From Heliocidaris tuberculata (lineage: Eukaryota > Echinodermata > Echinoidea > Camarodonta > Echinometridae): DNA of 64,000 nt. The stretch is taken from assembly GCA_025618425.1 (NCBI GenBank), contig CM046845.1, forward strand, positions 30,811,899 through 30,875,898. Direction: 5' to 3'. The position numbers were made by a program, and so were the translations under genes. This document shows, piece by piece, positions 36,001 through 48,312 of this stretch (within the stretch, counting starts at the first letter, position 1; every line of letters begins with the position of its first letter). The notes under the pieces are model-generated. The model saw only the letters and a program-made list of their open reading frames with translations. It had not been told where the DNA came from and searched no databases.

Positions 36001-39000
36001 AAAAGGTTAATGATTGCATTTTTTTATACTGTATCTGTCACTGATATTCTTTAAAAATCTTAAATATGTATCAAATATATAAATTCATGATGTTCCATGT
36101 ATTGGCATATGATGAGAAATAATAAAGGATGACTCGAATGCATTGAATGCCAATTCCAAGTATATTTATTCTCCAAATTTTCGGGGGTCCTCCCCCTTCG
36201 TCAGGGAAAACGTATATAGTGCTTGCATTTCAGACAATTTATGATGAGAGAATTAAATCTGGTAATCAACATTTAAACAATAATCAGAGTATGTAATACA
36301 TTCTGGAAAGACAGTCCTTCTCAAAGCTGTAAAGAAACTACTGTTACATACTACCTTCTGTTCATAGAGCTAATACGTAAGTGAATTAGCAAGAAGGGGT
36401 TACATTTACATTCTTTCCATCCTGGTTATCTATACCTTATCGATTTTATTCATTCGTATCCGTCCATTGTGATTCATACTGTATTTCCTGTTGCTCTGTA
36501 TAAAATTTCCCAATGACAAGAATTCATTATCACAGTCAGTTGTTTTGTAGCCTGTCGTATGCTTGTCACTGTTGGAAACAATTGCCAAAAAGGTTCCATG
36601 CAAGTGTCACACCCTAGGGCAAGACTGACATCACTTGATTATGCCTATCACCCTGGCTGTTCACACCCTGGTCAAAGGAGGGAGAGGGGGAGTCCCTGCT
36701 ATTTGACCCTGACCATGAAAAAAAAAAAAATCCATGTCAAACTGTTGGGCAATGCTGACATCACAAATGCCTACAATACCAGCTATTCACACATAAAAAT
36801 ATGTGTGGCAAATGTCATTTGGGGCTTATGATAATTCAAGGATCAAAGTAAAATCTTGAGAAAAAAAAAGATAATTAGGTGTCAATTTATCAATTTATGC
36901 TACAGATTTAAATCCAAAATTTTGCTAAGAAAGTGTTAGCTTTGAACTTAAAAATGTACATGTAGTTTGATTGAATGAGATCTAACCCCCCTCTCTTTAG
37001 CTTAAGAATTCAAATTGTATTTTAAAAAGTTCCCGCATTGATTGTATTTCAAGAGTCATCCACTGGAGAGACTTACATAAACAAATTATTTCAGGATGGG
37101 ATTCATAAGGTACATTTGATACAGGTCTTTGTTTGGGGGGAAACTGGGCATATGCAGGGGGAAATTCCAAAATATTGTATAATCCATATCTTATTCTAGT
37201 GATTGTATGCATCTTTCTTTGCTTTGGATTCACATGGAAGTGAGTGTAGAATTTTTTTTTTTCTCTCTCTCTACTCATGTGATTATCTGGGGGGCGTTTC
37301 ATGAAAGGACTTGTCAGATATTTTATCCGACAAATTGGCTCTCAGCCAATCAGATGCAAGGATTTCAGTAGCTTATAACAGAGTCAGATAAAATATCCGA
37401 CAACTTCCTTTCATGAAACGCTCCCCTGGAGGGCAGATTGAGGTAAAGAACAGGAAGGGATGGGTTAGCTAGACAGGCCCCATGATGTTTCTTCCATTGT
37501 GATTCATTTTGCACCACAGGCTGTTTATCACTAGAGAAACAGAGACACAAACTCTTCAAATAGGGCAAACCTGTTGACTCAGCATCATTTCAAGTTCTAG
37601 TCTTGTTTCTGAATATAAATACATGTATATTTGCTACTTATCTTCTTTTTACAATGGAATGAGAAAAAAAAATCTTAATGACTTATACATGTAGGCAAAA
37701 CAGTTCTAGCGAAGGAGACTAGTAAAACAGAGACAAAATGATACAGAAATGAAGGAAGCATCGAATATAGGTAAAATTTAGATTGGAAGAGTGCATACTA
37801 ATACAGTGCTATTGAATTAGAATTACATGTGCATAAATACCATGCACCTAGTTCTCTTTTGAAGCATCAAAATATTTACTCAGACTTTGATTCTGTGTTA
37901 TGTTTGCTTTGAATACAATTTGAAGGTGTTATTTTGCCCTCTTAATTTCAGCAATTTGAAGAAGAAAAAAAAAAAGGAAAAAAATAGACCATACTACTAT
38001 TGATTGGATTCAACAGATATGCCCCTAGGATTTATGAGGTTCTCTCGTTTAATTCAATACAGTGTATCAATTGAGTTTGGAAATTTATGTATCATTTATC
38101 TATCCCCGCATGTGCTGACATTGTCATATTTCAGTCTGATCTTTTGACTATAGATGGGCAGGCTGTGGATTTAAGCCTTAAAGGGCAATCCAACCTTAAT
38201 TATTTAAGCTAATTAATGTGAAAGGAAAAAAAATTAAAAAGGAGGAGAGAAAAGTTGACCACCGCTACATCACAGTGACTGTACCAATATAGCCAATTTG
38301 AATTTCCCATATCATATGTATAGTGATTATAAGTGTTAAAAAATCGTGACTTTCTTATTGCTTGTCCGATTTCTTTCAAACTTTCATCTATCTGCTTCTC
38401 AGATATTTCTGCTGTCATACAAATCAAATTGGATTGCCCTTTAACCCTTTCGAGACAATTGACCACATTTTGTGGTTTGGATCAATAACTTTTGATTCAG
38501 AGCCTTAAAAAATATACCAGATGCATGAGTAGAATGAGCAAAAATTTCTACACACATTGTGTCCATTTTTGTTGCCTGACCATATTGCGTTTGATGTCAG
38601 GAATTTCAAAAAGGAGAATAAGCTTCATAATCCTTAAATTGGCAACACATTGAGAGGTTCAAAATCACTATTTTTTATCAAAATTGGCAATTTTTTCAAC
38701 TTTTCGACTAAGTTTCTAATGATGTATATTGTTTTCAAAGACATTGCATTTTGTTAGAACCATGTAGCACTAAAAGAAAAATATTACTGTTGCCAATTTG
38801 AAGAACAAAATGTGATCAATTTACTCCTTAAATAATTCCTGTCACGAATGGGTTAATTGGTAAGGAATGCCTTTTGGCAAGATGATAAATTTGCCACTCT
38901 GTACCCAGGAGAAAAATAGAAACCTGCCACATACTTGTACTAGTAGGATGAAAAGAACCAAGTTGACTTTGCTATATGCCCTTATAATTACCATATATAT

Positions 39001-39035
39001 TATGCTAGGAATAATCATCAGGGAAATGAGATGGT

Positions 39036-39095
<60 letters not shown>

Positions 39096-40768
39096 TTGTG
39101 TGTATGAATTAATCCAATGACCTGGATAATGATTTATGTAGAAATATTAGTATTTAGTGCTAAATAAATCTAAATTATCATTCTTATTTTTATTATTACT
39201 ATCATTATTATTATTGTTGTTATAAGCATATCTGCAACTTCAGGCGAATCCTAACAATGGGTTTATTTTGTCACAATAGAAATTCGATGTTAAGGCGAAA
39301 GCGAACGTGGGTTAAGGCAAATCTGAACAATAGGCTGAGATAATAGGAATCACCTTAATGTCACATGTAAAGTTGTTATCATTTTTATTATTTTTTTTAT
39401 TACTATTTATATTATCATCATCATAATTAACTTTATTTTGATTATTTTTAAAATTATTGGTATAATTATCAGTAGTATTAATTTCTATAAAACATGACAT
39501 AACAGGTTTACTGTATGCATCCATGAGTATAGATCATATAGATTGATCTGCATGCATTCCAGCACACAATCTGTTACAACATTATTACTCCTTGATACTG
39601 TACACTGTGCATGCTCAATACACATACATGTAGGCTGCATGAGTGACACAATACCCTGGGAAGCCAGTGCTGATGGAAAATGTTACTTTACCCCCCCCCC
39701 CCCCCCCCCAGCAGGTTAGATTGAAGCTTTCTTTGGACTTGACTCCAATGGCATCAGTCATGTGATCTATGTACTCTAGACGACAGGGGTCATGGAGTCA
39801 CACTTATATGATTGAGCGAGGGCCATAAGAGCAACATAAGACTGCTTGCTGCCTGACAATAGTGTGTTAGGAGCATGGGCTTTGAAAGCCAAATTGTGCT
39901 CAACAATCATGTTCTCATGTGCTGTGCAGAGCTTGCAGCTGCGGGTGCCTATGTTGACGAATGAACGTTACCAAGGCTGCGCCCCCTGTGCCCATTCTCT
40001 GATTTCGCGCTTTAATTCAAAATCCATGTGAAGCACGTGGATTTACCTTTATCAGTTATATTAGGTGATTAACTCAAGATTTGGTATATGCATATTAGCA
40101 TTACCCATTATGTGCCCCATCCCCTATAAATAATGATATAACATAGGAAATTCTTCTATATACACTGTGTGTATTGTGGTCATGTGACAAGAATGTGTTG
40201 TATGATCCATACATACGGTATACATGTGTCCTAAATGTGTTGTAAATTCAAATGATATATGTTATCTGATACATGTACAAACATGTAGTGGTATTATGCA
40301 GCATTATATTTCAAGATGAGGTAATAAAGAAACCATATACACTCTGTGTGGGGCTTGCCAGGGGTTTCTACTTCACTGTTCTCAGGTGCTGCAATGTTGC
40401 CAAGGAATTCTCGCCAAGCTTTTGTTCTGATCAAGAGTGATTAATAATGCAGTTTTTTCTGACATCTAATTGTCATTCTTGTCATGCAACCCTTTGCTAG
40501 ATTTCCTCTCTGTGTTAATCATTATATTTCTCTCTCCCCCCCCCCCTCTACTCTACTTATATGACCATTTTGTTCTAGTTGTGTATGTCATTCTACATGT
40601 ATACCTCTAATAATGAATGTACTATCACTTTTGCATTTAATTGACTGTATTTTCATCTCACTGCCTCCCCTCTCTCTCTCTCTCTCTTTCTCCCCTCTTA
40701 GAGAGCCCTGTGCATTTTTAGTTATGGCTTTCTGTAATGGAGTTGGAAGCAACACTATCATTATCAAA
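33031..40768 (+). CDS. Candidate gene start, two exons, unknown protein
   Basis: Exon 33031-33095 (ATG, MFSSYRPEEQVLPLMVFYEA, donor AG|GTAAGC) and exon 40702-40768 (acceptor CTCTTAG, EPCAFLVMAFCNGVGSNTII, donor AAA|GTAAGG) join in frame to 44 residues. The pyrimidine tract of exon 2 is a CT microsatellite. The intron would be 7.6 kb and full of repeats. No third exon was found, so the gene is incomplete or the model is wrong. I do not recognise the protein. Support: a promoter-like cluster just upstream, matched phase, and non-repetitive coding-like composition in both exons. Confidence 0.35.
34641..35241. mobile_element. TTAA-flanked MITE, AAAGGGMAATCCAACCTT family, copy 2
   Basis: TTAA at 34641-34644 and 35238-35241; it matches the 10081-10672 copy along its length, including AATGGCAAGTTGCT and AGACAACTCCCCCATTTGCT. 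Confidence 0.72.
35585..36001. mobile_element. Inverted-end element, ATACYCCTTTCAKACC termini
   Basis: The left end ATACTCCTTTCATACC and the right end, reversed, ATACCCCTTTCAGACC match. CGGTCTGAAAGG words recur inside, and a TTCC/GGGAAG pattern mirrors. No transposase. Confidence 0.5.
36130..36215 (-). mobile_element. Penelope-like tail with hammerhead-like core, minus strand
   Basis: On the minus strand CTGACGA (36204-36198), a GGGGG-AGGA-CCCCC hairpin and GAAA (36182-36179) are followed by ATTTGG. This is the same layout as the 32685 copy, with one core change (T to C). Confidence 0.4.
37289..37436. mobile_element. Foldback element, GGGGGCGTTTCATGAAA family
   Basis: GGGGGGCGTTTCATGAAAGG and its mirror CCTTTCATGAAACGCTCCCC bound a 148-bp unit. 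The interior keeps the CAGCCAATCAGATGCAAGG core and the mirrored GATAAAATATCCGACAA arms. Confidence 0.75.
38178..38444. mobile_element. TTAA-flanked MITE, AAAGGGMAATCCAACCTT family, short copy 3
   Basis: TTAA at 38178-38181 and 38441-38444 flanks AAAGGGCAATCCAACCTT and its mirror. It is internally deleted to 267 bp. Its right TTAA is also the left TTAA of the next element. Confidence 0.72.
38441..38856. mobile_element. TTAA-type MITE, TTAACCCTTTCGAGAC family, copy 3
   Basis: TTAA at 38441-38444 and 38853-38856, with the same body as the 20155 copy. It abuts the preceding element with one shared TTAA. Confidence 0.75.
39038..39095. repeat. (CA)n(TA)n microsatellite
   Basis: A CA run followed by a TA run. 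Confidence 0.95.
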
Positions 40769-40990
40769 GTAAGGGCATCGTACTTCATTATTAGCCATGG
40801 CACATTGCCAATTCCCCTTTATCCCACATAAAGCTTGTTTACGGATAATATCTCTCTCCCTTACTCGACTTCATTACGCATAGATCTATCTCTCTAATCT
40901 ATCATTCTGGAAAACCTTTATGAGCTGTCCTGTAGCATGGATATACAAACGAAAGTATACCCAGCCTGTAGTAATGAATTCTTTCAAATA

Positions 40991-41184
40991 TACAGTGAAA
41001 CCTGTATATAAAGACCACTCAAGGAAGACAAGAAAAGCAGTCTTTATGAGCAGGTGGTCTTTATGGACAGGTTCCCCTAATACATGTTTCAATGAGAAAC
41101 ACTTTTCAAGGGAAACAAAAATGGTGGTCCTTATAGACAGGTGGTCTTTCTATACAGGTGGTCGCTAAAGCAGGTTTGACTGTA
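40991..41184. mobile_element. Pogo/Tigger-like MITE
   Basis: TACAGTGAAACCTGTATATA at the left is mirrored by AAAGCAGGTTTGACTGTA at the right. Several GGTGGTCTTTATRGACAGG words lie inside. TA at both ends and CAGTS-AACC termini are typical of pogo/Tigger families. Confidence 0.6.
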
Positions 41185-44100
41185 CCTCGATAGCAAATCG
41201 GCCAATGGACTACTACAGTCGGCATACACAGATTTTTAACCTGTTGACTACTGAATCATCTGATTCTCATCGGCTTAAAGCAGGAGCCACATGGTTCTTG
41301 TATCCAATGTGTTAATAGTATTTTTCTAATGCAACATACATTTAAATGATGGAAGCAGGTGTGGAGTGGTTTGAAAAAATGATTACTATCTCAAAATTAG
41401 TTTAGTATTGAAAGTAGACTAACCAAATTACAAGCAGAACAACTTGATAACCCACAATCACAGTTATCACACACACCCACACATTCCCACACAGGATTAT
41501 GGCATTATGTAAGATGATGTAAGCTCCTGACATCATTTATCTATCCACCAGCAAAACAAAAGCTTTTCCTCGTAGAGCAGATCACCCTTGTGTTTGAATA
41601 TTTGTGAGATTTGTGGTTTGTATATATGTATGTAACTATAGTATGGTAGGCAACTGTTGCTCACAAATGGTGAGGTGTGATAAAGATTCTATGTCCCAGA
41701 GTAGAATAATTCTATTCATGTCTACATATAATCTCATGAGACAACACAATAAATAATTCATCCAAGTCAGTTGGAAAATATAGAATAGCAAAAACGGAAA
41801 GGGGCAAAGGTTTCTCTGAAAGCACATTTTTTTAAAGCTACAATGTACTACATTTTGACAAATTTCTGTATGAGAATCTACATTGTCCCATTAGGGTGTA
41901 TGTATATCACTCATTGCGAACAACAGAAAATGGAATAGGGAGACTATCATATGACATAAATTGAAATACATGTATACATCAGGAAATATCAGTCCAAACT
42001 TGAATTCCATAGTGACAAATATATTAGGTATTGTAGAAAATGAGAACTGACCCAGGGATCATGGTATTATTTCTCTACATCTTTTTGTTAAACCAGGGAA
42101 ATGTAATTCCCTGGTTGAACCAAGGAGTTACTAGGCTTGGTTGAACCAAGGTACATGTAAGTACACTGTAGATGTGTATGTCACACACAAACATAATGGC
42201 TACATGGTTACATAGTGCATAGTGTAGGCCTACAACTGATTTTTGTAGAACATTCTACAAAACACTCCACCATATGGCTACAAGGCCCTGGCCTTTGTGT
42301 TTAACAAAGTAATTCAATACAGATGTATTTGGTGCCATCTAAAACATTTATTTTCATTCAATGAAACGGTGCAACTCAACAGCTGAAATAACAAGCATGA
42401 ATTCAATCATTTTCATTATTTAATGACTTGTAAAAATACACAATACACAAAAACCTACAAATAGACTTTGAAACAAATGGGACAAAAAATAACATTTTTG
42501 TAATTCTCATTGAAAAGATCTACTTCAATTGTGTTTGCCATGATAATTAAGAGGTCATTAATTACATGACATTACACTCCCAATTTATGAATGCAAAGAT
42601 TATTAAAGGAAATACATTATCGACATGTTAAGTTTTGAGTGATTAAATATTTCTAAAAACATACAATTTCGACTTTAATGACCTTGTCCCAACTTCCTGA
42701 CAGATTTTACACATTTATTGGAGAAACAGATTCAACACTCCCCCAAGTGGTTAGAAAATTGAAGAAAACAAAATTAAACAGCAGCCCTTAAAAACAAACT
42801 GAAGATGTTGATGGTAATAAGTATATGTCTCTTTTTGAATGCATTTGGCTTTGTTACGTTCTATATTTGAAAGTTGAAACAGACTTTTCAATACTTATGC
42901 AGTGGATTAAAATTGTTTAATTCATTGTTAAAAGAGACAATCATGAACAAGAACATGTAGACAATCATCATACATGATTTCATATATAAGTGGGCAGTCA
43001 AATCTACAAATTATATCTCCATTTGGGCACATTACATCATTTTGGTAACTTCAGAAGTAATTTTCAATTTATGCTTCGTAAAATATAAATCAAAGCTGAC
43101 AAGACTTACAATGTAAGCTCATAATCATTGATATGTCCAAGCAGTTGGCACATTGCTCTATGTGGCAGGTGGACAAATCTGTGGTGCATTATTATTGTAT
43201 CATTGTTCTTTACATCAAAAGTAAATATGCTTGTTGAGGAGAACAAAAATTCTACTACTGTATCACTCTTCTTTACATCATAATTATAAATTTTCTTATT
43301 AAGGAGTATAAACTCTTGTTAAGCCAGAAGGAGGAATTTTTCACAAGGCTGCACTGTTTGCTATTTGACCCTTCAATTTACACAAAGATACATAGTTAAA
43401 AGAAATTAATATTCCTTAAAAACATTTCTTACAGATTATTAAACACTCCACTAAACCTTAAATTCATTGCAATTTTTATATTGATCAAGCACATTATCAA
43501 ATACATTTAATTTTTTGCAGCATTCAGACATTTCAGTCTTGTACATATTTCAACACGATTTTAGCTTAACTTCTTGACCCGAACTGCTTGTTTGAAGAGG
43601 CAATTAAAAACAACTCACAAATTTACCAGTTGCTGTCCATATTTGAACAAACATGAAAATATTCTTGGCAACAGCTACCAGAACTGATATAATTCTAGCT
43701 GTAAACTTTTAGTATGTCATCTTTCAGAAAGTTTACACTTACATTAAGACATTTTACTTTTTTTAAACGGGGCCCTGACTGCATTTCCCTGATTAGGCTT
43801 GGTACACCAGTTTACACATAAATGTTAATTCTGCATGGACTAGAATGAAAACTTGCAAAGATCTAAGGAAAATTGTTAGAATTTTCACTTTTTCACATTG
43901 TAAATATTATGCAAACAAAAATATCCCCTCTTAAAATAACTTTATGTGGCTGTACTTATTAGTTCTTCCTTGATTAAAAATTCTTTAATTTCAAAAAATC
44001 ACGATCAATAAAGCATACGTCATGTGCCTCAATACATGTACTGAAAAGGTGCACAAATTCAACGTTACACTAGCGAAAACTCTATCAAAAATCCACATTC

Positions 44101-44980
44101 CATTTGAAAATAACCATTCGACAGTCAAATAATTCATTTTTTAAATGGGATGTGGATTTTGAAAGGAGATTCCACAGGTGTAAAAAGTGAAATTTTAGCA
44201 TCTTTTCTGAAATCTGAGTGAGGTTTTCAGCCTAGTCCCGTTGCACATGACATGCTGTAGAGATTTCCTAATTCAAGAATTAAGAACCAAGAAAAGATTA
44301 AAGTTTGGTATCTGTCATTTGAAATCCATATTGAATTATTTTAAGAGGGAATAGAATATTCACTAGAGATTCCACAGGTGAAAAAATGTGAATTCTAGCA
44401 AAATTCCAAAGATCTCATTAGCTTTTCTGCCTTTTTTCCTTTTTTAATCATAACACTGATCCACATAAAAGGAAACTGGCACCTGTTCACCATGGTCAGG
44501 GCCCGGTTAAAAATCAAAACTACCTGGGCTCGACTTATATAGTCATTAATACATTCTACGACAAATATGGCACCAACATATATTCTTGCAGCATTTTCAA
44601 TACATACAGCTACATTTACAATTTTTCATCACAATCACAGTATTTTTCATCTGGAAAGAGCTATACTCAAGCAGTTTGTACAGTCACAAAGCTAAATGCA
44701 AGCACAAAGAGAAGCGCAGTTAGGGATATAAAGCAAGCCATGTTTGACATCGTCATCGCGTAAGCAATTGGGGAATTTGGGGTAGTTCACTAGCAGGGTG
44801 ATTTGCTTTGAGCAACAAGAGCAGAAATGCATGCATGGCACATTAATCATTATGCAAGCTTCAGTCTTAGACTGTAGATCTAGCACACAACAGCATGTAA
44901 GCTTAGCTTCAACCTTATTTCATTTCCATTTCCAACTATTTATTTAGCCTGAGATAAAAGTCTTCTTTCTTACATTTGGC

Positions 44981-44987
44981 TGAGGTA
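44981..44987 (-). promoter_or_regulatory. let-7 7mer-A1 seed match
   Basis: Plus strand TGAGGTA; the minus-strand mRNA would read UACCUCA. Confidence 0.35.
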
Positions 44988-45146
44988 TATGATAGTCTAT
45001 GAGACATTTTACTATGTACCCCAGTTGAACTAGATTTTCATACATTTCAAAATTAATAATTATTTCTTAGAAATTCAAATTTTCATCACAATACATTTAG
45101 ACATTACAATATATTGACATTCTTTTTAAAAAGCTGTCTTTTTTCA

Positions 45147-45153
45147 GAGGTAG
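45147..45153 (-). promoter_or_regulatory. let-7 7mer-m8 seed match
   Basis: Plus strand GAGGTAG; the mRNA would read CUACCUC without the terminal A. Confidence 0.4.
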
Positions 45154-45983
45154 CACAACAATTGCAAATTCAGACATTTGTAACATTCAATATTTGAGAT
45201 GAGATAAACAAGTGATAACAAGTGCAGTGTTCTATAGACTAAATCTACAACTAACATATTTTCACAAACACTGATTGGTGCAGCACTATTCAAACATGGT
45301 GATATAACAACACTACATAAACCTACAAATTTCCCACTAACTACACCAAGACTGAAGTCAAAATTGACAAGAATTGAAGCATATATCAGTTTTCTAAAAA
45401 ACATCAACATATGCATTGTCATTGTGAAATAGTACAGACTGCATTGCATTTAGAGTAAGCAGCATTATTCAACTTTTCATTTGGACACTTTCTTGATGAT
45501 CGATTGACATTTCATATCTATCAGTTATCAAGATATGTTCATTCAAATTTTCCATAAATTAGAACAAAAACATGTTACCAAAACTTAATGAATGTATATT
45601 TCATCTAAAACTAAACTTAATGCCCTCAAATGTAATATTGTAAACACCCAAGGTGTCTATCATTGTATTTTAAAGAATGATAAGTAAACATTTTTTTTTC
45701 ATAACTGCAGGAAACATCAGAGAAAACAATTATATTATGGATGCACATGATCTGAGATTAGTAGTCCATTCCATCATTACACCACATCACAATTTAAAAA
45801 GATAGGTTAATTGGTTCAATGGAAATTCAACAAAAAAAGCAATTACAAATGGAGATGAAAGATATTTAACAAGTAACCCAAACACTCTATGCATGAGTAC
45901 ATGTAGTCTGCTAATGCTTCAACAAGTTCTTTATAAGCCTTATTCTCTATTTGATTTAACTGCAGGCACAGCAGTTATCTATA

Positions 45984-46166
45984 TACAGTGGAACCTCATT
46001 ATAACAAACTACTTGGGACCAAGGAACTTACCTCTTTATATCAAAACCTTGTTATGTCAGGGGGGGGGGGGGGGGGATAGAATACGAGGAAGTGGGACTG
46101 GAAAAATTACCTTGTCATAATGAGAGTTTGTTATAACAGTGTTCTTTATAATGAGGTTCCACTCTA
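45984..46166. mobile_element. Pogo/Tigger-like MITE inside the putative TRIM71 3' UTR
   Basis: TACAGTGGAACCTCATTATA and the mirror TATAATGAGGTTCCACTCTA bound it. An inner AACAAACT / AGTTTGTTATAACA pair also mirrors. It carries a G run of about 17. Confidence 0.7.
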
Positions 46167-46699
46167 CATGTATCAACAACATTCCTACAAAAATGTTAAT
46201 GATTTAATGTACATGATTTTGAAAAAAAAATCTAATACTTGAACATAAAATACTCCAAGTTTAATGTGCCGTATTAGCCCTTTCAAATGCATATGACTTT
46301 TACTTACATTTTGAAATTGCATCTCTCAAAACATATGTTTTTTTAGCACTCAAACAACCAGCAATACAAGCAATACTGAATTGTAAGTACGTTATGGCAA
46401 TTTGTGCTTTTCACTTCAATGTGTTTTTATTTACTTCAGTAGGATATTTGCACGATCAAATGTATGCTGTTTTGATCAAAAACTGCATGCCGGTAAAAAC
46501 AGAAAGAAAAATGAAGTGCATATTGCTACCTGTCCTTTTTTTAACAAAGTATAATCTTGGAAAGAAAAAAAAATATGGAAGAGTTTTACTCGAATTCGTG
46601 AGGGTGATCCCAACCATCTCCAAAGCTAAACTTTACTATTACTTTATCTTTGGAAATGAATAGTAGCATGCAATTAATCTTTGGCAACGAACAGGTACA

Positions 46700-46707
46700 T
46701 CCCTGAG
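46700..46707 (-). promoter_or_regulatory. miR-125/lin-4 8-mer seed match
   Basis: Plus strand TCCCTGAG; the mRNA would read CUCAGGGA, complementary to nucleotides 1-8 of miR-125/lin-4. A second CUCAGGG lies inside the TRIM71 coding region (48524-48530). Confidence 0.45.
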
Positions 46708-47394
46708 CATAAAAATATAACCTGAAATAAACCAAAAAGCTTGAAAAGGCCATAGGAAACCATAATGAAATACATAAATCTCTGTAACAAAAATGCATTT
46801 GGCAGCTTTTGCATCAGCTAATATACAAAAGCAATTTCATATATAGGTGAAATTTTGGGCTAGTTTAGCTAGTAATGCCCTATGTAGTTTTAACTTTGAT
46901 GTAACTTTTTTTTTAAAAGTGCATCTCAACTATTGCTAAACATCTAAATCATGGAGAGAAATGTTTCATAGAACACCTCAAGGCTTGAAAAGTTAAAAAT
47001 ATAGCCAAATATGTAAGTGGGAAATTCAACACTATCTTTTGTAATGGTTAACAGCACAATACATCTACACAATATACATGAAACTAATCTAATAAACAAG
47101 AGAACAACCATATATCTTAAATACAAACTGTTTGGATAAAACATTCTCACAAGTCTTGCATCAATGTACATTTCCTTTTTTAGATTCAAGCTTTGGCAAC
47201 AAAATGCTTCGCACTTGGAGCCTGTTGAAATAATTCAAGTAATATTGGCAGCTGCAAAATATCATACACGTTTTATATCTTATAGTTATCAAAACATTTG
47301 ACTACACATGCAAGTTTTAAAAGCAATTTACAATCACTTCTTGGATCAACCTGAGCTGTGGATGCAGAAACCTCTTCCCATTTATCCCTGACTG

Positions 47395-47428
47395 TGAGGT
47401 AGAGCACACCATTTAAACAATGAGGTAG
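47395..47428 (-). promoter_or_regulatory. Pair of let-7 8-mer sites downstream of TRIM71
   Basis: Plus strand TGAGGTAG at 47395-47402 and 47421-47428; the mRNA carries CUACCUCA twice, 26 nt apart. Pairing beyond the seed is weak by eye. They lie about 0.9 kb after the stop codon. Confidence 0.6.
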
Positions 47429-48312
47429 ATACTGAGCGCAGCCATGTTAGTGTCAACTCGTCAACTACAGGATACTTCTGGAATCAACTTTATACTATTT
47501 TACTTGACATGTAACATACTTAAAGAGTTTTTCTCCAGCTTGTTCTTTAAGTATACTATATGCTGCTTAACTTCAGTTGTTGAACATTTAATCAGGGTCT
47601 TTTCAAAACTGGCTATCATTTAAAATTTAGGAGTTGTGTTCCTTAAATTATATATTTTTCTTAAGTGACTCTGATAGGATGGATAAAGGATTTGAAATTT
47701 ATCACTGGAAATTGAAACTGATTTCAGAGTTTGTGTAAGAACATATAAGAACATTTTGTACCTACATGTGAATTTCTATTCTACTTTCACAGTATCATTA
47801 GAATCTCTGCAATGATTTTCTTTATAATTTCCATTAGATTTAGCTCAAGCTAATAAAAACTGAATTTGTTACCTGTATTTTAATTCTGGAGGAAAGATAT
47901 AGTGCGCAACTGCGCATATAAAGCATTTAGGTTAAAAATTCATGTACAAGTATATATAATATATGTCTAACTGGTATTCCCCTACAATCACTTGCATAAA
48001 ACCACAACACCTTTACAATTAGATTGTTGAAGGGCAGAAAACACAGCAGAAAAATAACAATTTATTCATCTCTCAGTACCCGCATAGATTTGTCATTAAA
48101 AGCTAGCCAGCTTGGAAGTCTCAACGACAGAAATGTTTCACATTTTGCTTAGAGCACTTAATATACACATAGAAACACAACATTTTTTAGAGTGCTACAG
48201 GTATATGCAAATGAATGTGGGGATATATCAGTGGCTCAGAATCATCCTCCAATAAAATATTCCTGCCCCTGTAACACAAAAGGCCTACCTTTATTTACCC
48301 GTAATAATCACT

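Larger units (their letters stand above)
42347..48312 (-). other. Putative long TRIM71 3' UTR
   Basis: About 6 kb downstream of the TRIM71 stop is AT-rich and nearly free of microsatellites, unlike the surroundings, and has no credible coding exon. It contains several let-7 seed matches and a miR-125 site in mRNA orientation. AATAAA on the minus strand occurs at many places; 42347-42352 marks where the quiet stretch ends. The true polyA site is unknown, and nearer sites would shorten the UTR. Confidence 0.4.

Noticed and set aside
47395..47428. A let-7 microRNA gene on the plus strand
   Set aside because: Only the first 8 bases match let-7; the mature body and hairpin are absent. The minus-strand target-site reading fits better.
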